Part shown: positions 9,096 through 17,985 of the stretch, in pieces | Numbering within the stretch: position 1 is the first letter of the stretch | Layout of the letters: the number at the start of each line of letters is the position of its first letter | From: Pseudomonadota bacterium | GTDB lineage: Bacteria > Pseudomonadota > Gammaproteobacteria > Steroidobacterales > Steroidobacteraceae | Reading direction: 5' to 3' | DNA: 40,396 bases | NCBI GenBank assembly: GCA_023433705.1 | Contig: JAEYUC010000059.1 | Span: forward strand, 1 to 40,396 | Notes under the pieces: model-generated | Seen by the model: only the letters and a program-made list of their open reading frames with translations | The model's database searches: none | What the model was told of the DNA's origin: nothing | Made by a program: the position numbers and the translations under genes

Positions 9096-11261
9096 CTAGG
9101 CGCCCATCGACCGCCCGGCCACGCTCGCCACGGTCGCGGCCAGCTCGGTCGGCTCGACCGGCTTCGCGACGTGAACCAGGAAACCCGCATGCAGCGCGCG
9201 GGTCCGGTCCTCCGAGCGTGCGAACGCGGTGAGCGCGATCGCGGGGATCCGCTGTTCACGTCGCTGCATCAGCGTGCGGGCTTGACGCAGAAAGACGTAT
9301 CCGTCGACCTCGGGCAGCCCGATGTCACTGACGATCACGTCGACCTGCTCGGTCTCGAGCAGGGCCAGCGCTTCGGCCGCCTTGGCGGCGGCGTGTACCG
9401 ACGCGCCGCAATCGGTCAGCACGTGGTCGATGAGCTCGCGCGCATCCGGCTCGTCCTCGACCACGAGCACGCGCAGCCCCGACAGGTCCGGCATCGCGAA
9501 GTTCGTGAGTGGCGGCGGCGCGGCGGTCGGATGCACGCGCTCGGCCGACTGCGCCGTCGAGCGCACGACCGCGAGCGGCAGGCGCACGCTGAACGTCGCA
9601 CCTTTGTTCTCGCCGGGGCTGTGCACCTGCACCGAGCCGCCATGCAGCTCGACCAGGTTCTTGACGATGGACAGACCGAGCCCCAGGCCACCGTGCTTGC
9701 GCGCGATCGATGCATCGCCCTGCTGGAAGCGATCGAACACCTGCGGCAGGAACTCGGGCCTGATGCCGATGCCGCTGTCGGCCACCGAGATCTCGATGTG
9801 CGAATTCACGCGTTCGAGCACCACGCTCACGCGGCCTTCCTTCGGCGTGAACTTGATGGCGTTCGACAGCAGGTTCCACAGGACCTGCTGCAGACGACCC
9901 GGATCGCCCGAAACCGGCCCGGCCGAGTGATCGATGATGCGGATCAGCCGGATGCCCTTCGCGTCCGCCGCGGGCTGCACGGTGTCGATCGCGGCCTGGA
10001 TGAACGTGGTGGGCATGATCGTCTGCACGTCGAGCTGCATCTTGCCGCTCGTGATGCGGCTCATGTCGAGCAGGTCTTCGATGAGCTGCGCCTGCAGCCG
10101 CGTGTTGCGCTCGATGATCTCGATGCCCTGCTTGTGGATCTGCTGCAGGTTGTCCGGGTTGCGGCGCAGGACCTGCGCCCAGCCGAGGATCGCGTTGAGC
10201 GGCGTGCGCAGCTCGTGCGAGAGCGTCGCGAGGAATTCGTCCTTCTGCTTGCCGATCTGCTCGGCCTGCGCGCGCGCGAGCTTCTCGTTCTCCGCCGCCC
10301 GCCGCGCGGTCTCGTACAGGCGCGCGTTGTCGATGGCCGCGGCCGCCTGCGCGGCCATCGTCACCACCAGCCGTTCCGCGCGACTGGTGAAGATTCCGAC
10401 CTCCGGATGGCCGAGGAACAGTCCGCCGACGATCTGGTTGTCACGCGATCTCACCGGTACCGCGAGGTAACTGCGCACCGGCAGGTGACCCGGGGGCATC
10501 CCGTGATGAGGAGGCCAGTTGCCGTAGCGCGGATCCGCGCGTACGTCGTCGAGGCGGATGATGCCCTCGCCGTTGAACGTGGGAGCGAAGATCGGCGTCG
10601 CGCGCGGGTGGCCAAACTTCTCGAACGCCGCGCGCGGCGCACCCGACAGCGTGTAGAGCTGGTAGGCATCGCCATTCTCGTCATGCGTGTTGTAGAAGAA
10701 TGCGCCGAACTGCGCGCCGGACACCTTGGTGGCCGCATCGGTGACCGTCTGCAGCAGCGAGTCGATGTCGAGCGTGGAAGCGAGCGCGACGGACGTACGA
10801 TTCAGCGATTCGAGCGCGCGGGTTTCCTCACGCAGCGCGGATTCGGCGAACTTCCGCTCGGTGATGTCATGGACGACGCCGACCATTCCCATGACTTCGT
10901 CACCCTTTGCATGTACGGCGCCGCGCGAAGCGATCCAGCACATCTCGCCATCCGGCCGATTCACGCGGTATTCGATGTTGTACTGCGCACGGCAGGCGAT
11001 GGCCTCATCGACCGCATGCCGCGCGCGCTCGCGATCGTCCGGATGCAGCAAATCGCGCATCGCGGCCCAGGTGATGGGCTCGTGCGGGATGCCGAAGATG
11101 TGGGCGGTTCGATGACTGATCGTCACGATGTCGGAGCGGGCGTCCCAGCTCCAGTCGCCGAGCTCGCCTGCCTCGAGCGCGATCTTGAGCCGCTCCGCGA
11201 TGGCCTCGGGTGTATGCGGCGCGCCGACGATCGACGTCCAATCTGCGAGGTGACGATCCAA
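9096..11261 (-). CDS. hybrid sensor histidine kinase (PAS-GAF-HisKA-HATPase-REC)
   Basis: A 721-residue soluble hybrid kinase with no membrane segments. Residues about 25-140 are a PAS domain ending GVVHDITERK. About 155-320 is a GAF domain. The H-box ATLSHELRTPLNA carries phospho-acceptor His349. The ATPase boxes are WNLLSNAIKFTP (N), VADSGIGI (G1) and GGLGLGLSIV (G2). The C-terminal receiver (LRVLVVEDEPDA, then VSDIGLPEVDG) has phospho-acceptor Asp646. The start is a TTG at 11261 with GGGAG about 9 nt upstream, because no ATG precedes the PAS domain. No cognate output regulator is adjacent, so phosphoryl flow probably continues to an unlinked phosphotransferase or regulator. Confidence 0.93.
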   Translation of the reverse strand: MDRHLADWTSIVGAPHTPEAIAERLKIALEAGELGDWSWDARSDIVTISHRTAHIFGIPHEPITWAAMRDLLHPDDRERARHAVDEAIACRAQYNIEYRVNRPDGEMCWIASRGAVHAKGDEVMGMVGVVHDITERKFAESALREETRALESLNRTSVALASTLDIDSLLQTVTDAATKVSGAQFGAFFYNTHDENGDAYQLYTLSGAPRAAFEKFGHPRATPIFAPTFNGEGIIRLDDVRADPRYGNWPPHHGMPPGHLPVRSYLAVPVRSRDNQIVGGLFLGHPEVGIFTSRAERLVVTMAAQAAAAIDNARLYETARRAAENEKLARAQAEQIGKQKDEFLATLSHELRTPLNAILGWAQVLRRNPDNLQQIHKQGIEIIERNTRLQAQLIEDLLDMSRITSGKMQLDVQTIMPTTFIQAAIDTVQPAADAKGIRLIRIIDHSAGPVSGDPGRLQQVLWNLLSNAIKFTPKEGRVSVVLERVNSHIEISVADSGIGIRPEFLPQVFDRFQQGDASIARKHGGLGLGLSIVKNLVELHGGSVQVHSPGENKGATFSVRLPLAVVRSTAQSAERVHPTAAPPPLTNFAMPDLSGLRVLVVEDEPDARELIDHVLTDCGASVHAAAKAAEALALLETEQVDVIVSDIGLPEVDGYVFLRQARTLMQRREQRIPAIALTAFARSEDRTRALHAGFLVHVAKPVEPTELAATVASVAGRSMGA

Positions 11262-11363
11262 CTGTGCACTCCCATTGCCCCTGCACGTGAACTCGAATCA
11301 TGCGTTGCGGTATCACTCGCGTCACGCCGCACAGACTGTAGGAGCGCGCCCACGCGGTGTGCG

Positions 11364-13118
11364 TCAGCCCCCTCCGGGTTCTTCGGCGCGGCGCAGTTGC
11401 CGTTCGTCCAGGAAGCGTTGCAGGCGCGCGATGTCCTCCGGCCGCCAGCCGCCGAGACCCGTGACCTCGAGCCATGCGGCAATGTAGTGAGCCGGTGAAT
11501 ACACGTGCCCGAAGCCCATCGGCGCGTCCATCGACAGCGGCATGTCGAGCGCGGTCTGCATCATGGTCACCATCGGGATCCAGCGCATGTGCTCCGAGAC
11601 GTCGGGTCCGCGCGGCTCCTCGAGCCACGCCGGCTTGCGGAAGAAGCCGCGCGGATCGAAGAAGGTGATCGCATCGCTCGCGTACTGCAGGTACACGATG
11701 CGCATCGGTCCCCAAGGCGTGCCGTGCGGCGTGCCCGGGCCCTCCTGGTTCATGAAGCGCACGAACGCGCCGTCGCGGAATTGCGGGCGCCAGATCGGCG
11801 TGCCGGAATTGCGCGCATCGGTCACGGCGCGCCAGTGCGTGGACGCGAACGGCGGCCCGCTCCACAACGCGCCGTCCACCGGATCGCCGAGCAGCTCGAA
11901 CATGTCGAAGGAACGCTCGGAATTGAACGCACCCAGGCTCAGGCCGTGTAGATAGAGCTTCGGACGCCGGTCGGGCGGCAGCGTGCGCCAGTGGCCGTAG
12001 ACCTCGCGGAACAGGGCGCGCGCCGTCACGGCGCCCGTCTCCGGATCGACGAGCAGCGTCAGCGGACTGGATAGATAGGAATACTGCACCGCGACGCTGG
12101 CGATGTCTCCGCGGTAGAGATATTCGATCGAGTCGATCGCGGCCGGATCCACCCAGCCGGTACCCGTGGGCGTGATGATCAGCAACGCGGCACGCGAAAA
12201 GCCGTCGACGCGTTTGAGCTCCGCGAGTGCGAGCCGCGCGCGTTCCTCGGGCGAGCCCGCGGCCGGAAGCCCCGCGTACACGCGCAGCGGCGTTTTCGCG
12301 GTGGGCCCGGCGAGCTCGCGGAGTGCATCCGCCGTGGGTGTCCCGGCAACGAAGCGTCGGCCCATGTTGCCGAGCTCGTTCCACGCCACCAGCGACTGCG
12401 GACTGCCGGGACGTTCGGGCTCGTTCGGCGCGACCTTGTCGGGTGGAATCAGCTCGTCCGCCGCGCGGTACGAGCTGTCGAGTCCGTTGAGCACCGCGCG
12501 GATGATCACGCCGTTGACCAGGCCGATCAGCAGAAGACCCGCGACGACGCTGCCCAGGAGATTGGCGACCCGCCGCGGCAGGCGCCGCGCCGCGACCGCG
12601 GTTGCCCAACGTATGAGTCGCGCCGCGCCACGGCCGAGAGTTATCAAAATCAGCGCGACCACCAGCGCCAGCGTTCCGACGGTCAATGCGCGCGATGTAC
12701 CGGCAGGCGGCAGGTGCATGAGCGTGCCGATGACGTCATTCCAGGCCTGGCCGCGCCACAACGCGACCAGGAAGATGATGGCGCTCACCACCAGCGCGGC
12801 CTTTCGCGCCCGGCCGTCCCTTACCGCGCGCGGTACCGGCAATTCGAGGTATTTCCACAACCCGCGCAGCATCACGCCGAACCCGTATCCAACCGCCAGG
12901 CAGGCGCCGGACAACATGGCTTGCGCCGTCGCCGAGCGCGGAACGAGACCCGGTGTGAGCGAGGCCAGGAAGAACGACGCGGCGATCACGAGACCGCTGC
13001 CGCATGCCGGCGAAGGTCGGTGCCGGGTGAGAAATCGCTGAGTTAGCCCGGGCCCACCGATCGCGCCAAGGGCACGCGGGCCGGACGCTCGACGACGCGG
13101 GGCGGAAGGAGTCTTCAT
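11364..13118 (-). CDS. membrane-anchored alpha/beta hydrolase (Abhydrolase_9-like)
   Basis: A 584-residue protein. The N-terminal third has four to five hydrophobic segments (LVIAASFFLASLTPGLV; ALVVSAIIFLVALW; TVGTLALVVALILITLG; NLLGSVVAGLLLIGLVNGVI). The C-terminal catalytic domain has the elbow LHGLSLGAFNSE with a candidate Ser nucleophile. This two-part architecture, membrane N-terminus plus hydrolase, matches the bacterial families Abhydrolase_9_N and Abhydrolase_9; substrates are not known. The ATG at 13118 has GGGAA upstream and is preferred to the in-frame codon at 13217. Residues around LTQRFLTRHR are encoded by a 29-bp repeat also found at 21348, so the extreme N-terminus may be partly repeat-derived. 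It is divergent from the GAF sensor gene. Confidence 0.85.
   Translation of the reverse strand: MKTPSAPRRRASGPRALGAIGGPGLTQRFLTRHRPSPACGSGLVIAASFFLASLTPGLVPRSATAQAMLSGACLAVGYGFGVMLRGLWKYLELPVPRAVRDGRARKAALVVSAIIFLVALWRGQAWNDVIGTLMHLPPAGTSRALTVGTLALVVALILITLGRGAARLIRWATAVAARRLPRRVANLLGSVVAGLLLIGLVNGVIIRAVLNGLDSSYRAADELIPPDKVAPNEPERPGSPQSLVAWNELGNMGRRFVAGTPTADALRELAGPTAKTPLRVYAGLPAAGSPEERARLALAELKRVDGFSRAALLIITPTGTGWVDPAAIDSIEYLYRGDIASVAVQYSYLSSPLTLLVDPETGAVTARALFREVYGHWRTLPPDRRPKLYLHGLSLGAFNSERSFDMFELLGDPVDGALWSGPPFASTHWRAVTDARNSGTPIWRPQFRDGAFVRFMNQEGPGTPHGTPWGPMRIVYLQYASDAITFFDPRGFFRKPAWLEEPRGPDVSEHMRWIPMVTMMQTALDMPLSMDAPMGFGHVYSPAHYIAAWLEVTGLGGWRPEDIARLQRFLDERQLRRAEEPGGG
13015..13043. repeat. 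29-bp dispersed repeat, copy 1 (inside a coding sequence)
   Basis: Twenty-nine bases, identical to 21348-21376, beginning GGTCGGTGCCGGG and ending AATCGCTGAGT. This copy sits inside the first 50 codons of the membrane hydrolase and encodes part of its N-terminal extension on the minus strand. The second copy is intergenic. Confidence 0.8.
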
Positions 13119-13170
13119 TCGTTTTCCCGGAAGCCTGGTGAGCGCGCCCGCCCCGGTGCGCGCGGTCCTC

Positions 13171-13176
13171 AATATA
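13171..13176 (-). promoter_or_regulatory. candidate -10 box of the membrane hydrolase gene
   Basis: On the minus strand the sequence reads TATATT, an AT-rich hexamer in very GC-rich surroundings, about 55 bp upstream of the hydrolase ATG. No good -35 is visible at the usual spacing, so this is weak. Confidence 0.3.
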
Positions 13177-13299
13177 CCGCCCACACTAACTAGACGCGCG
13201 TAGGACGCGTCCGACATCGCCGTGAGTGTCGCCGGATGGAGTCAACTCTCGTAGACCGGCGCTAGACTACGACTCACCACCACTCGCAACCCGTTCGTC

Positions 13300-14763
13300 A
13301 TGAGCGCGAATCCGACTCTGCTCTCGTTTCCCGCGTCCGCGGGCGAAACGTCCGCCGAAATCGCACCGCTCACGCGACTCGTCGCGGCCAATCGGCAGCG
13401 CGACGCGTTGTACCTGCTCAGTGAGCGGCTCGCATGCGCAAAGTCGCTCGACGAAATACACGCGGCCGCGCTCGCGGCGATCGAAGCGGCCCTCGATTGC
13501 GATCGTTCCTCGATCCTGCTGTTCGACGAGTGTGACGTCATGCAATTCGTCGCGTGGCATGGCCTGTCTGCTAACTACCGCACCGCGGTGTCGGGCCATT
13601 CGCCCTGGACGAGGGACGCGAAGGATCCCGTGCCAATCGCGATTCCCGACATCGCCGCGGACGACCTCGATCCACCGCTGAAGGAAACCATCCTCGGCGA
13701 AGGCATCCGCGCCGCGGCTTTCATCCCGCTGGTCGCGGAAGGCGCGCTCATCGGCAAGTTCATGGCGTATTTCCGCGAGCCGCACGCGCTCACCGACGAG
13801 GATCTGGCCGTCGCGCTCACCATCGCGCGCCAGCTCGGTTTCGCGATCCAGCGTGCGCGCACCGATGCCGCGCTGGCGGCCGAGCTCGCCGCGACGCAGT
13901 CGTTGCAGGCCCTCAGCGTCGAGATCGCGCACGAAGTCGATCTCGCGGGCCTCTACGAAAGGATCATCGACGCCGCGATGCTGATCATGCGCGCCGATTT
14001 GGCGGGCATGCAGGAATTCTTTCCGCTCGTCGGTCCGCGCGGCGAGTTCAAGTTGCTGACCCACCGCGGATTCAGCCCGGAAGCCGCCGAGCTGTGGTCG
14101 TGGGTGCGCGTCGATTCGGACTGCAACTACGGCCGCGCATGCCGCGCGATGCGGCGCATCGTGGTTCCGGACGTCGAACACGCCGACCCGCCCTTCCGCG
14201 AGAAGGATCTGGACGTCTACCTCGAGTCCGGCATCCGCGCGGCGCAATCCACTCCGCTCGTTTCGCGCAGCGGCAGGCTGGTCGGGATGATCTCCACGCA
14301 CTGGAAGGAGCGGCACGAGCCTTCCGAGCGCGACCTGCGCCTGTTCGACATCCTCTGCAGGATCGCCGCCGACCTCATCGAACGCAGGAGTCGCGACGAG
14401 GACCTGCGCCGGCGTGAGGAGCGCTCCCGCACGCTGACCCAACTACTCACCGACGTTCCCTGGCAGGCCCGCGGCGACGGCGCATTCGAGGAGCTGCAGC
14501 CGGCCTGGGAGAACTACACCGGGCAGACCTGGGATACACATGCCGGATACGGCTGGCTCGATGCGATCCATCCCGAGGATCGCGCCGACCTCCAGGTGTC
14601 GTGGGCCGCGGCCTGCTTCGAAGCGCGGCCTTACGAACACCGCGCGCGAATCTGGCACGCGCGGAGCAAGGACTATCGCCCGTGCGTCATTCGCGCGACG
14701 CCCATCCGCAACGAGGACGGTTCGCTGCGCGAGTGGGTTGGCGCCTGCATGGAAATCCACTGA
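13300..14763 (+). CDS. GAF-GAF-PAS sensory protein lacking an output domain
   Basis: A 487-residue cytoplasmic protein. A first GAF domain (about 25-190) contains LDCDRSSILLFDE and ends in AIQRARTDAAL. A second GAF (about 205-365) contains MRADLAGMQEFF and the ending LFDILCRIAADLIERRS. A coiled linker leads to a PAS_3-like domain (about 380-487) ending REWVGACMEIH. In most relatives this last segment runs straight into a histidine kinase or cyclase, but here the frame stops. It may therefore be a truncated kinase or a stand-alone sensor acting through a partner such as the nearby hybrid kinase. No clear ribosome-binding site is visible at the ATG. Confidence 0.85.
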   Translation: MSANPTLLSFPASAGETSAEIAPLTRLVAANRQRDALYLLSERLACAKSLDEIHAAALAAIEAALDCDRSSILLFDECDVMQFVAWHGLSANYRTAVSGHSPWTRDAKDPVPIAIPDIAADDLDPPLKETILGEGIRAAAFIPLVAEGALIGKFMAYFREPHALTDEDLAVALTIARQLGFAIQRARTDAALAAELAATQSLQALSVEIAHEVDLAGLYERIIDAAMLIMRADLAGMQEFFPLVGPRGEFKLLTHRGFSPEAAELWSWVRVDSDCNYGRACRAMRRIVVPDVEHADPPFREKDLDVYLESGIRAAQSTPLVSRSGRLVGMISTHWKERHEPSERDLRLFDILCRIAADLIERRSRDEDLRRREERSRTLTQLLTDVPWQARGDGAFEELQPAWENYTGQTWDTHAGYGWLDAIHPEDRADLQVSWAAACFEARPYEHRARIWHARSKDYRPCVIRATPIRNEDGSLREWVGACMEIH

Positions 14764-14850
14764 TCGCGGGACGTCGCGGGCAATGCGCCGGAACGGTTCC
14801 GACCGTTAGACCTACAGCAGTGCTGCGGGCGGAGCGCCACGCTCGCGGCC

Positions 14851-15864
14851 ATGCCGCCCGCACCTCGAAGACTCACGTACGTCAGCGACCAGGCACGCGG
14901 AATCCGCCGTGAGCGGCTGCGCGGGCCGAAGAATTCTCCTCCCCGCTTCGCGTACTTCGGTCCGTCGGGACGCCGGATCCGCGACGCGCGCACGCTGGCG
15001 CGAATCGCGCAGCTCGCGATCCCGCCCGCGTATGAAGATGTGTGGATATGCACGAACCCGCGCGGCCACCTGCAGGCGACCGGGCGCGACGCGCGCGGTC
15101 GCAAGCAATATCGTTATCACCCGGAGTGGCGGCGCGCGCGCGACGACCGCAAACACTCCCGCATGCGCAGTTTCGGGCAGGCGTTGAGCCGGCTGCGCGC
15201 CGCGGTACGTAGCGACCTGAAGCGGCCCGGCCTGCCGCGCGAGAAGGTACTCGCGCTGATCGTAAAGCTCCTGGATGCGACCCAGGTGCGGGTGGGCAAC
15301 GAGGAGTACGCGCGCAGCAACGGCAGTTTCGGCCTGACTACCCTGCGCAATCGCCACGCGCGTTTCCCGGCACGCGGCAAGGCGCAGCTGCGCTTTCGAG
15401 GCAAGGGCGGCACGGAGCAGGACGTGCTGGTCGACGATGCGCGGCTGGCAAGGCTGGTGCGTCGCTGCCAGGAATTGCCGGGCCAGGCACTGTTCCAGTA
15501 CGTCGATGAACATGGCGAGCGGCACGCCGTCGATTCGGGACAGGTGAACGAGTACCTGCGCGAACGCATGGGCGGCGACTTCACGGCCAAGGATTTCCGC
15601 ACCTGGCACGCGACGTTGCACGCGCTGGAGTTGCTGGATCGCACGCCGCTGCCCGAACGAAAATCCGACGCCGCGCTGCGCCGCTGCATGAATGCCGTCG
15701 TCGAGGAGGTCGCCGCCGGGCTGCGCAATACTCCGGCCGTGTGCCGCAAGTCGTACATCAATCCCGCGGTGTTCGTCGCCTGGCAGGACGGCCGGCTGCG
15801 GCGTCGGGCGGCGCATCGGCGGCCGCCGCAACGCCTCATCGCGCTGCTGGGGCGGCAGACGTGA
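14851..15864 (+). CDS. DNA topoisomerase IB (bacterial/poxvirus type)
   Basis: A 337-residue type IB topoisomerase that relaxes supercoils through a 3'-phosphotyrosyl intermediate. The N-terminal domain includes the family motif GRKQYRYHPEW. Catalytic residues can be placed by motif: Arg88 or nearby, Lys185 in RGKGG, Arg250 and His253 in KDFRTWHAT, and the nucleophile Tyr302 in KSYINP. Length is typical for bacterial TopIB. The stop overlaps the GTG start of the DNA ligase by 4 bp, so the two are translationally coupled. Nicking/religation and ligation activities in one operon suggest a repair or chromosome-topology role. Confidence 0.95.
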   Translation: MPPAPRRLTYVSDQARGIRRERLRGPKNSPPRFAYFGPSGRRIRDARTLARIAQLAIPPAYEDVWICTNPRGHLQATGRDARGRKQYRYHPEWRRARDDRKHSRMRSFGQALSRLRAAVRSDLKRPGLPREKVLALIVKLLDATQVRVGNEEYARSNGSFGLTTLRNRHARFPARGKAQLRFRGKGGTEQDVLVDDARLARLVRRCQELPGQALFQYVDEHGERHAVDSGQVNEYLRERMGGDFTAKDFRTWHATLHALELLDRTPLPERKSDAALRRCMNAVVEEVAAGLRNTPAVCRKSYINPAVFVAWQDGRLRRRAAHRRPPQRLIALLGRQT

Positions 15865-17441
15865 CCCTGCTCGCGAATCTCGTCGAGACATCGCGGCAGG
15901 TGGCCGCGACGTCCGCGCGCTCGGCCAAGAGGCGGCTCATCGCCGACTGCCTGCGATCGGTGCAGCCACGGGAGATCGAGATCGCGGTGCTGTACCTCTC
16001 GGGAGAGATCCGCCAGGGCCGTATCGGGATCGGTCCGTCCGCGTTGAGCAAGGGCCTGGCGCATGCCGCGAGTAAGCCGAGCTTGCAGATCCTCGAAGTA
16101 GACAGGTTGCTCGACGAGCTGGAGGCGATCCGCGGCAGCGGCTCGGGCGCGCGGCGATCGGCGGCGTTGCGCGCGTTGTTCGAGCAGGCCACCGTGGACG
16201 AGCAGCAGTTCCTGTTCCGGCTGCTCGTCGGGGAACTCCGGCAGGGTGCGCTCGCGGGCGTCATGGTCGACGCGATCGCGGCCGTGACGGGTGTGCCGCT
16301 GCCGGAAGTCAGGCGCGCCGCGATGTACGAGAGCAATCTCGGCGCCGTCGCGCTAATCGGACACGAGACCGGCGCCGCGGGCCTCCAGCAATTCCAGCTC
16401 CAGGTGATGTCGCCCGTCGCACCGATGCTCGCGCAGGTCGCGGAGGACGTTGACGAGGCGCTGGAGACACTCGCCGGCGACGTGGCCTTCGAGTGGAAGA
16501 TGGATGGCGCGCGTATCCAGGTCCACAAGCAGGGTGAAGCCGTGCGCATCTTCACGCGCAATCTCAACGAAGTGACGAATGCGATTCCGGAGATCGCCGG
16601 GGCCGCGCGCGCCCTGCCCGCGTCGGAACTGGTGCTCGATGGCGAAGCCATCGCTTTCGGGCCGTCGGGGCGGCCGCACAGTTTTCAAACCACGATGCGG
16701 CGCTTCGGCCGCAAGCTCGACGTCGCGACGTTGCAGCACGAGCTTCCGATGCGGGCTTACTACTTCGATTGCCTGCGCCGCGACGGCGCGAGTCTCGCCG
16801 AGCGCCCGGCGCACGAGCGTTTCGCGATGCTCGAGGAGGTCGTACCGGGATCACAGGTGATTCCCCGCCTGGTCACGCGTTCCGCCGAAGCCGCCGCCAG
16901 GTTCTACGACGAAGCGCTGTCCGCGGGGCACGAAGGCCTGATGGCCAAGTCGCTCGCGGCGCCTTACGAAGCCGGCAACCGTGGCGCGAGCTGGCTCAAG
17001 ATCAAGCGCGTCCACACGCTCGATCTCGTCGTGCTCGCGGCCGAATGGGGGCACGGCCGCCGCCAGGGCAAGTTGTCCAACCTGCATCTCGGCGCGTTCG
17101 ACCGCACCACGCGGCAATACGTGATGCTTGGCAAGACCTTCAAGGGCATGACGGACGAGATACTCGAGTGGCAGACGCGGGAGTTCCTGCAGCGCGAGTC
17201 GCATCACGATCAAGGGACGGTGTACGTCCGGCCGGAAATGGTGGTCGAGATCGCCTTCAGCGATCTGCAGGCGAGTCCACGATACCCGGGCGGATTGGCG
17301 CTGCGGCTCGCTCGCGTCAAGCGTTACCGCCTCGACAAGGCCGTCGCGGATGCCGACACGATGGACAGCGTGCGAAAGATCTTCGCGATGCAGTCGAGTG
17401 GCGCCGGGCCCGCCAGCTCAGTGCCGCCGGATGAGCGCTGA
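15861..17441 (+). CDS. ATP-dependent DNA ligase (archaeal/LigB-like)
   Basis: A 526-residue ligase that seals nicked DNA using ATP. An N-terminal helical DNA-binding domain (about 1-185) precedes the adenylation domain. There FEWKMDGARIQ contains the KxDG motif with the AMP-accepting Lys213. Further nucleotidyltransferase motifs are ELVLDGEAIAF, HEGLMAKSL and SWLKIKR. The C-terminal OB-fold ends about KRYRLDKAV. The GTG at 15861 is chosen because it overlaps the topoisomerase stop (GTGA) and matches family N-termini; the in-frame codon at 15741 would add antisense-like sequence. There are no fused primase or nuclease domains. The 3' end overlaps the convergent DUF3618-like gene by 24 bp. Confidence 0.94.
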   Translation: MTLLANLVETSRQVAATSARSAKRRLIADCLRSVQPREIEIAVLYLSGEIRQGRIGIGPSALSKGLAHAASKPSLQILEVDRLLDELEAIRGSGSGARRSAALRALFEQATVDEQQFLFRLLVGELRQGALAGVMVDAIAAVTGVPLPEVRRAAMYESNLGAVALIGHETGAAGLQQFQLQVMSPVAPMLAQVAEDVDEALETLAGDVAFEWKMDGARIQVHKQGEAVRIFTRNLNEVTNAIPEIAGAARALPASELVLDGEAIAFGPSGRPHSFQTTMRRFGRKLDVATLQHELPMRAYYFDCLRRDGASLAERPAHERFAMLEEVVPGSQVIPRLVTRSAEAAARFYDEALSAGHEGLMAKSLAAPYEAGNRGASWLKIKRVHTLDLVVLAAEWGHGRRQGKLSNLHLGAFDRTTRQYVMLGKTFKGMTDEILEWQTREFLQRESHHDQGTVYVRPEMVVEIAFSDLQASPRYPGGLALRLARVKRYRLDKAVADADTMDSVRKIFAMQSSGAGPASSVPPDER

Positions 17442-17615
17442 CAGCAACGCGCCACCGACCAACGCGGCGGTCACCATCGCGGCCGGGTGTCTGTTGAATT
17501 GCACCCGCCAGTCCGTCGCGGTCTTCACGCGAGTCTCGAGTTCCCGCAGATTCGACTTGAGCTCCGCGCGGGTCTGATGGATGTCGCTGGTTATCTGGTC
17601 GGATGTCTGGCCCAT
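17418..17615 (-). CDS. small DUF3618-like membrane-anchored protein
   Basis: A 65-residue protein. The start MGQTSDQITSDIHQTRAELK matches the DUF3618 pattern (Ile/Gln-x-TRAEL plus coiled coil). It is followed by one C-terminal transmembrane helix (PAAMVTAALVGGALLSAL) and a basic tail. It is the third gene of the operon and overlaps the holin-like gene by 25 bp. By position and topology it corresponds to yqjK-type genes. The function is unknown, but such proteins accompany general stress or envelope genes. Confidence 0.75.
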   Translation of the reverse strand: MGQTSDQITSDIHQTRAELKSNLRELETRVKTATDWRVQFNRHPAAMVTAALVGGALLSALIRRH

Positions 17616-17971
17616 TCCACGTTTTCCTTGATGGTGGTGGTGGTCTTCGGCACTGCGCGCACGGTCCTGAACCGCCTGATCCCGGCGCCGCAGCAGAATG
17701 CCGCGATCACACCCACGACGGCGCCGACGGTCAGCGCCGCGGCCCATTCCTCCATGACGAGGCTCAGGGCATGAACGGCCGACAACAGCAGGAAGATCGC
17801 GCTGAGCAACAGCAGGAACGCGCCCACCGCGAGCATGACGCTCGCGGAGCGCGCCTTGCCGAGCTCCTCGGTGGCTTCGGTTTTCGCGAGGCGGATCTCG
17901 GATCGGACGATGTACTGCACGTTTCCGGCGATGTCGTGTAACACGGCGGAGATGGAGCGCTCGTTGTTCAT
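17591..17971 (-). CDS. YqjE-like / phage-holin-3_6 superfamily membrane protein
   Basis: A 126-residue inner-membrane protein. An amphipathic N-terminus (MNNERSISAVLHDIAGNVQYIVRSE) is followed by two hydrophobic hairpin helices (SVMLAVGAFLLLLSAIFLLL; ALTVGAVVGVIAAFCC). This is the arrangement of the Phage_holin_3_6 family, which includes E. coli YqjE. GGAGG lies just upstream of the ATG. It sits between the YqjD-like and DUF3618-like genes, the same order as yqjD-yqjE-yqjK. Despite the name it is a chromosomal stress-associated protein rather than a lysis gene. Confidence 0.8.
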   Translation of the reverse strand: MNNERSISAVLHDIAGNVQYIVRSEIRLAKTEATEELGKARSASVMLAVGAFLLLLSAIFLLLSAVHALSLVMEEWAAALTVGAVVGVIAAFCCGAGIRRFRTVRAVPKTTTTIKENVEWARHPTR

Positions 17972-17985
17972 GGCGGCCTCCGCGC

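Noticed and set aside
17591..17971. Holin family name as a sign of prophage
   Set aside because: Gene order and flanking yqjD-like and DUF3618-like genes match a chromosomal stress operon; no other phage genes occur in the window.
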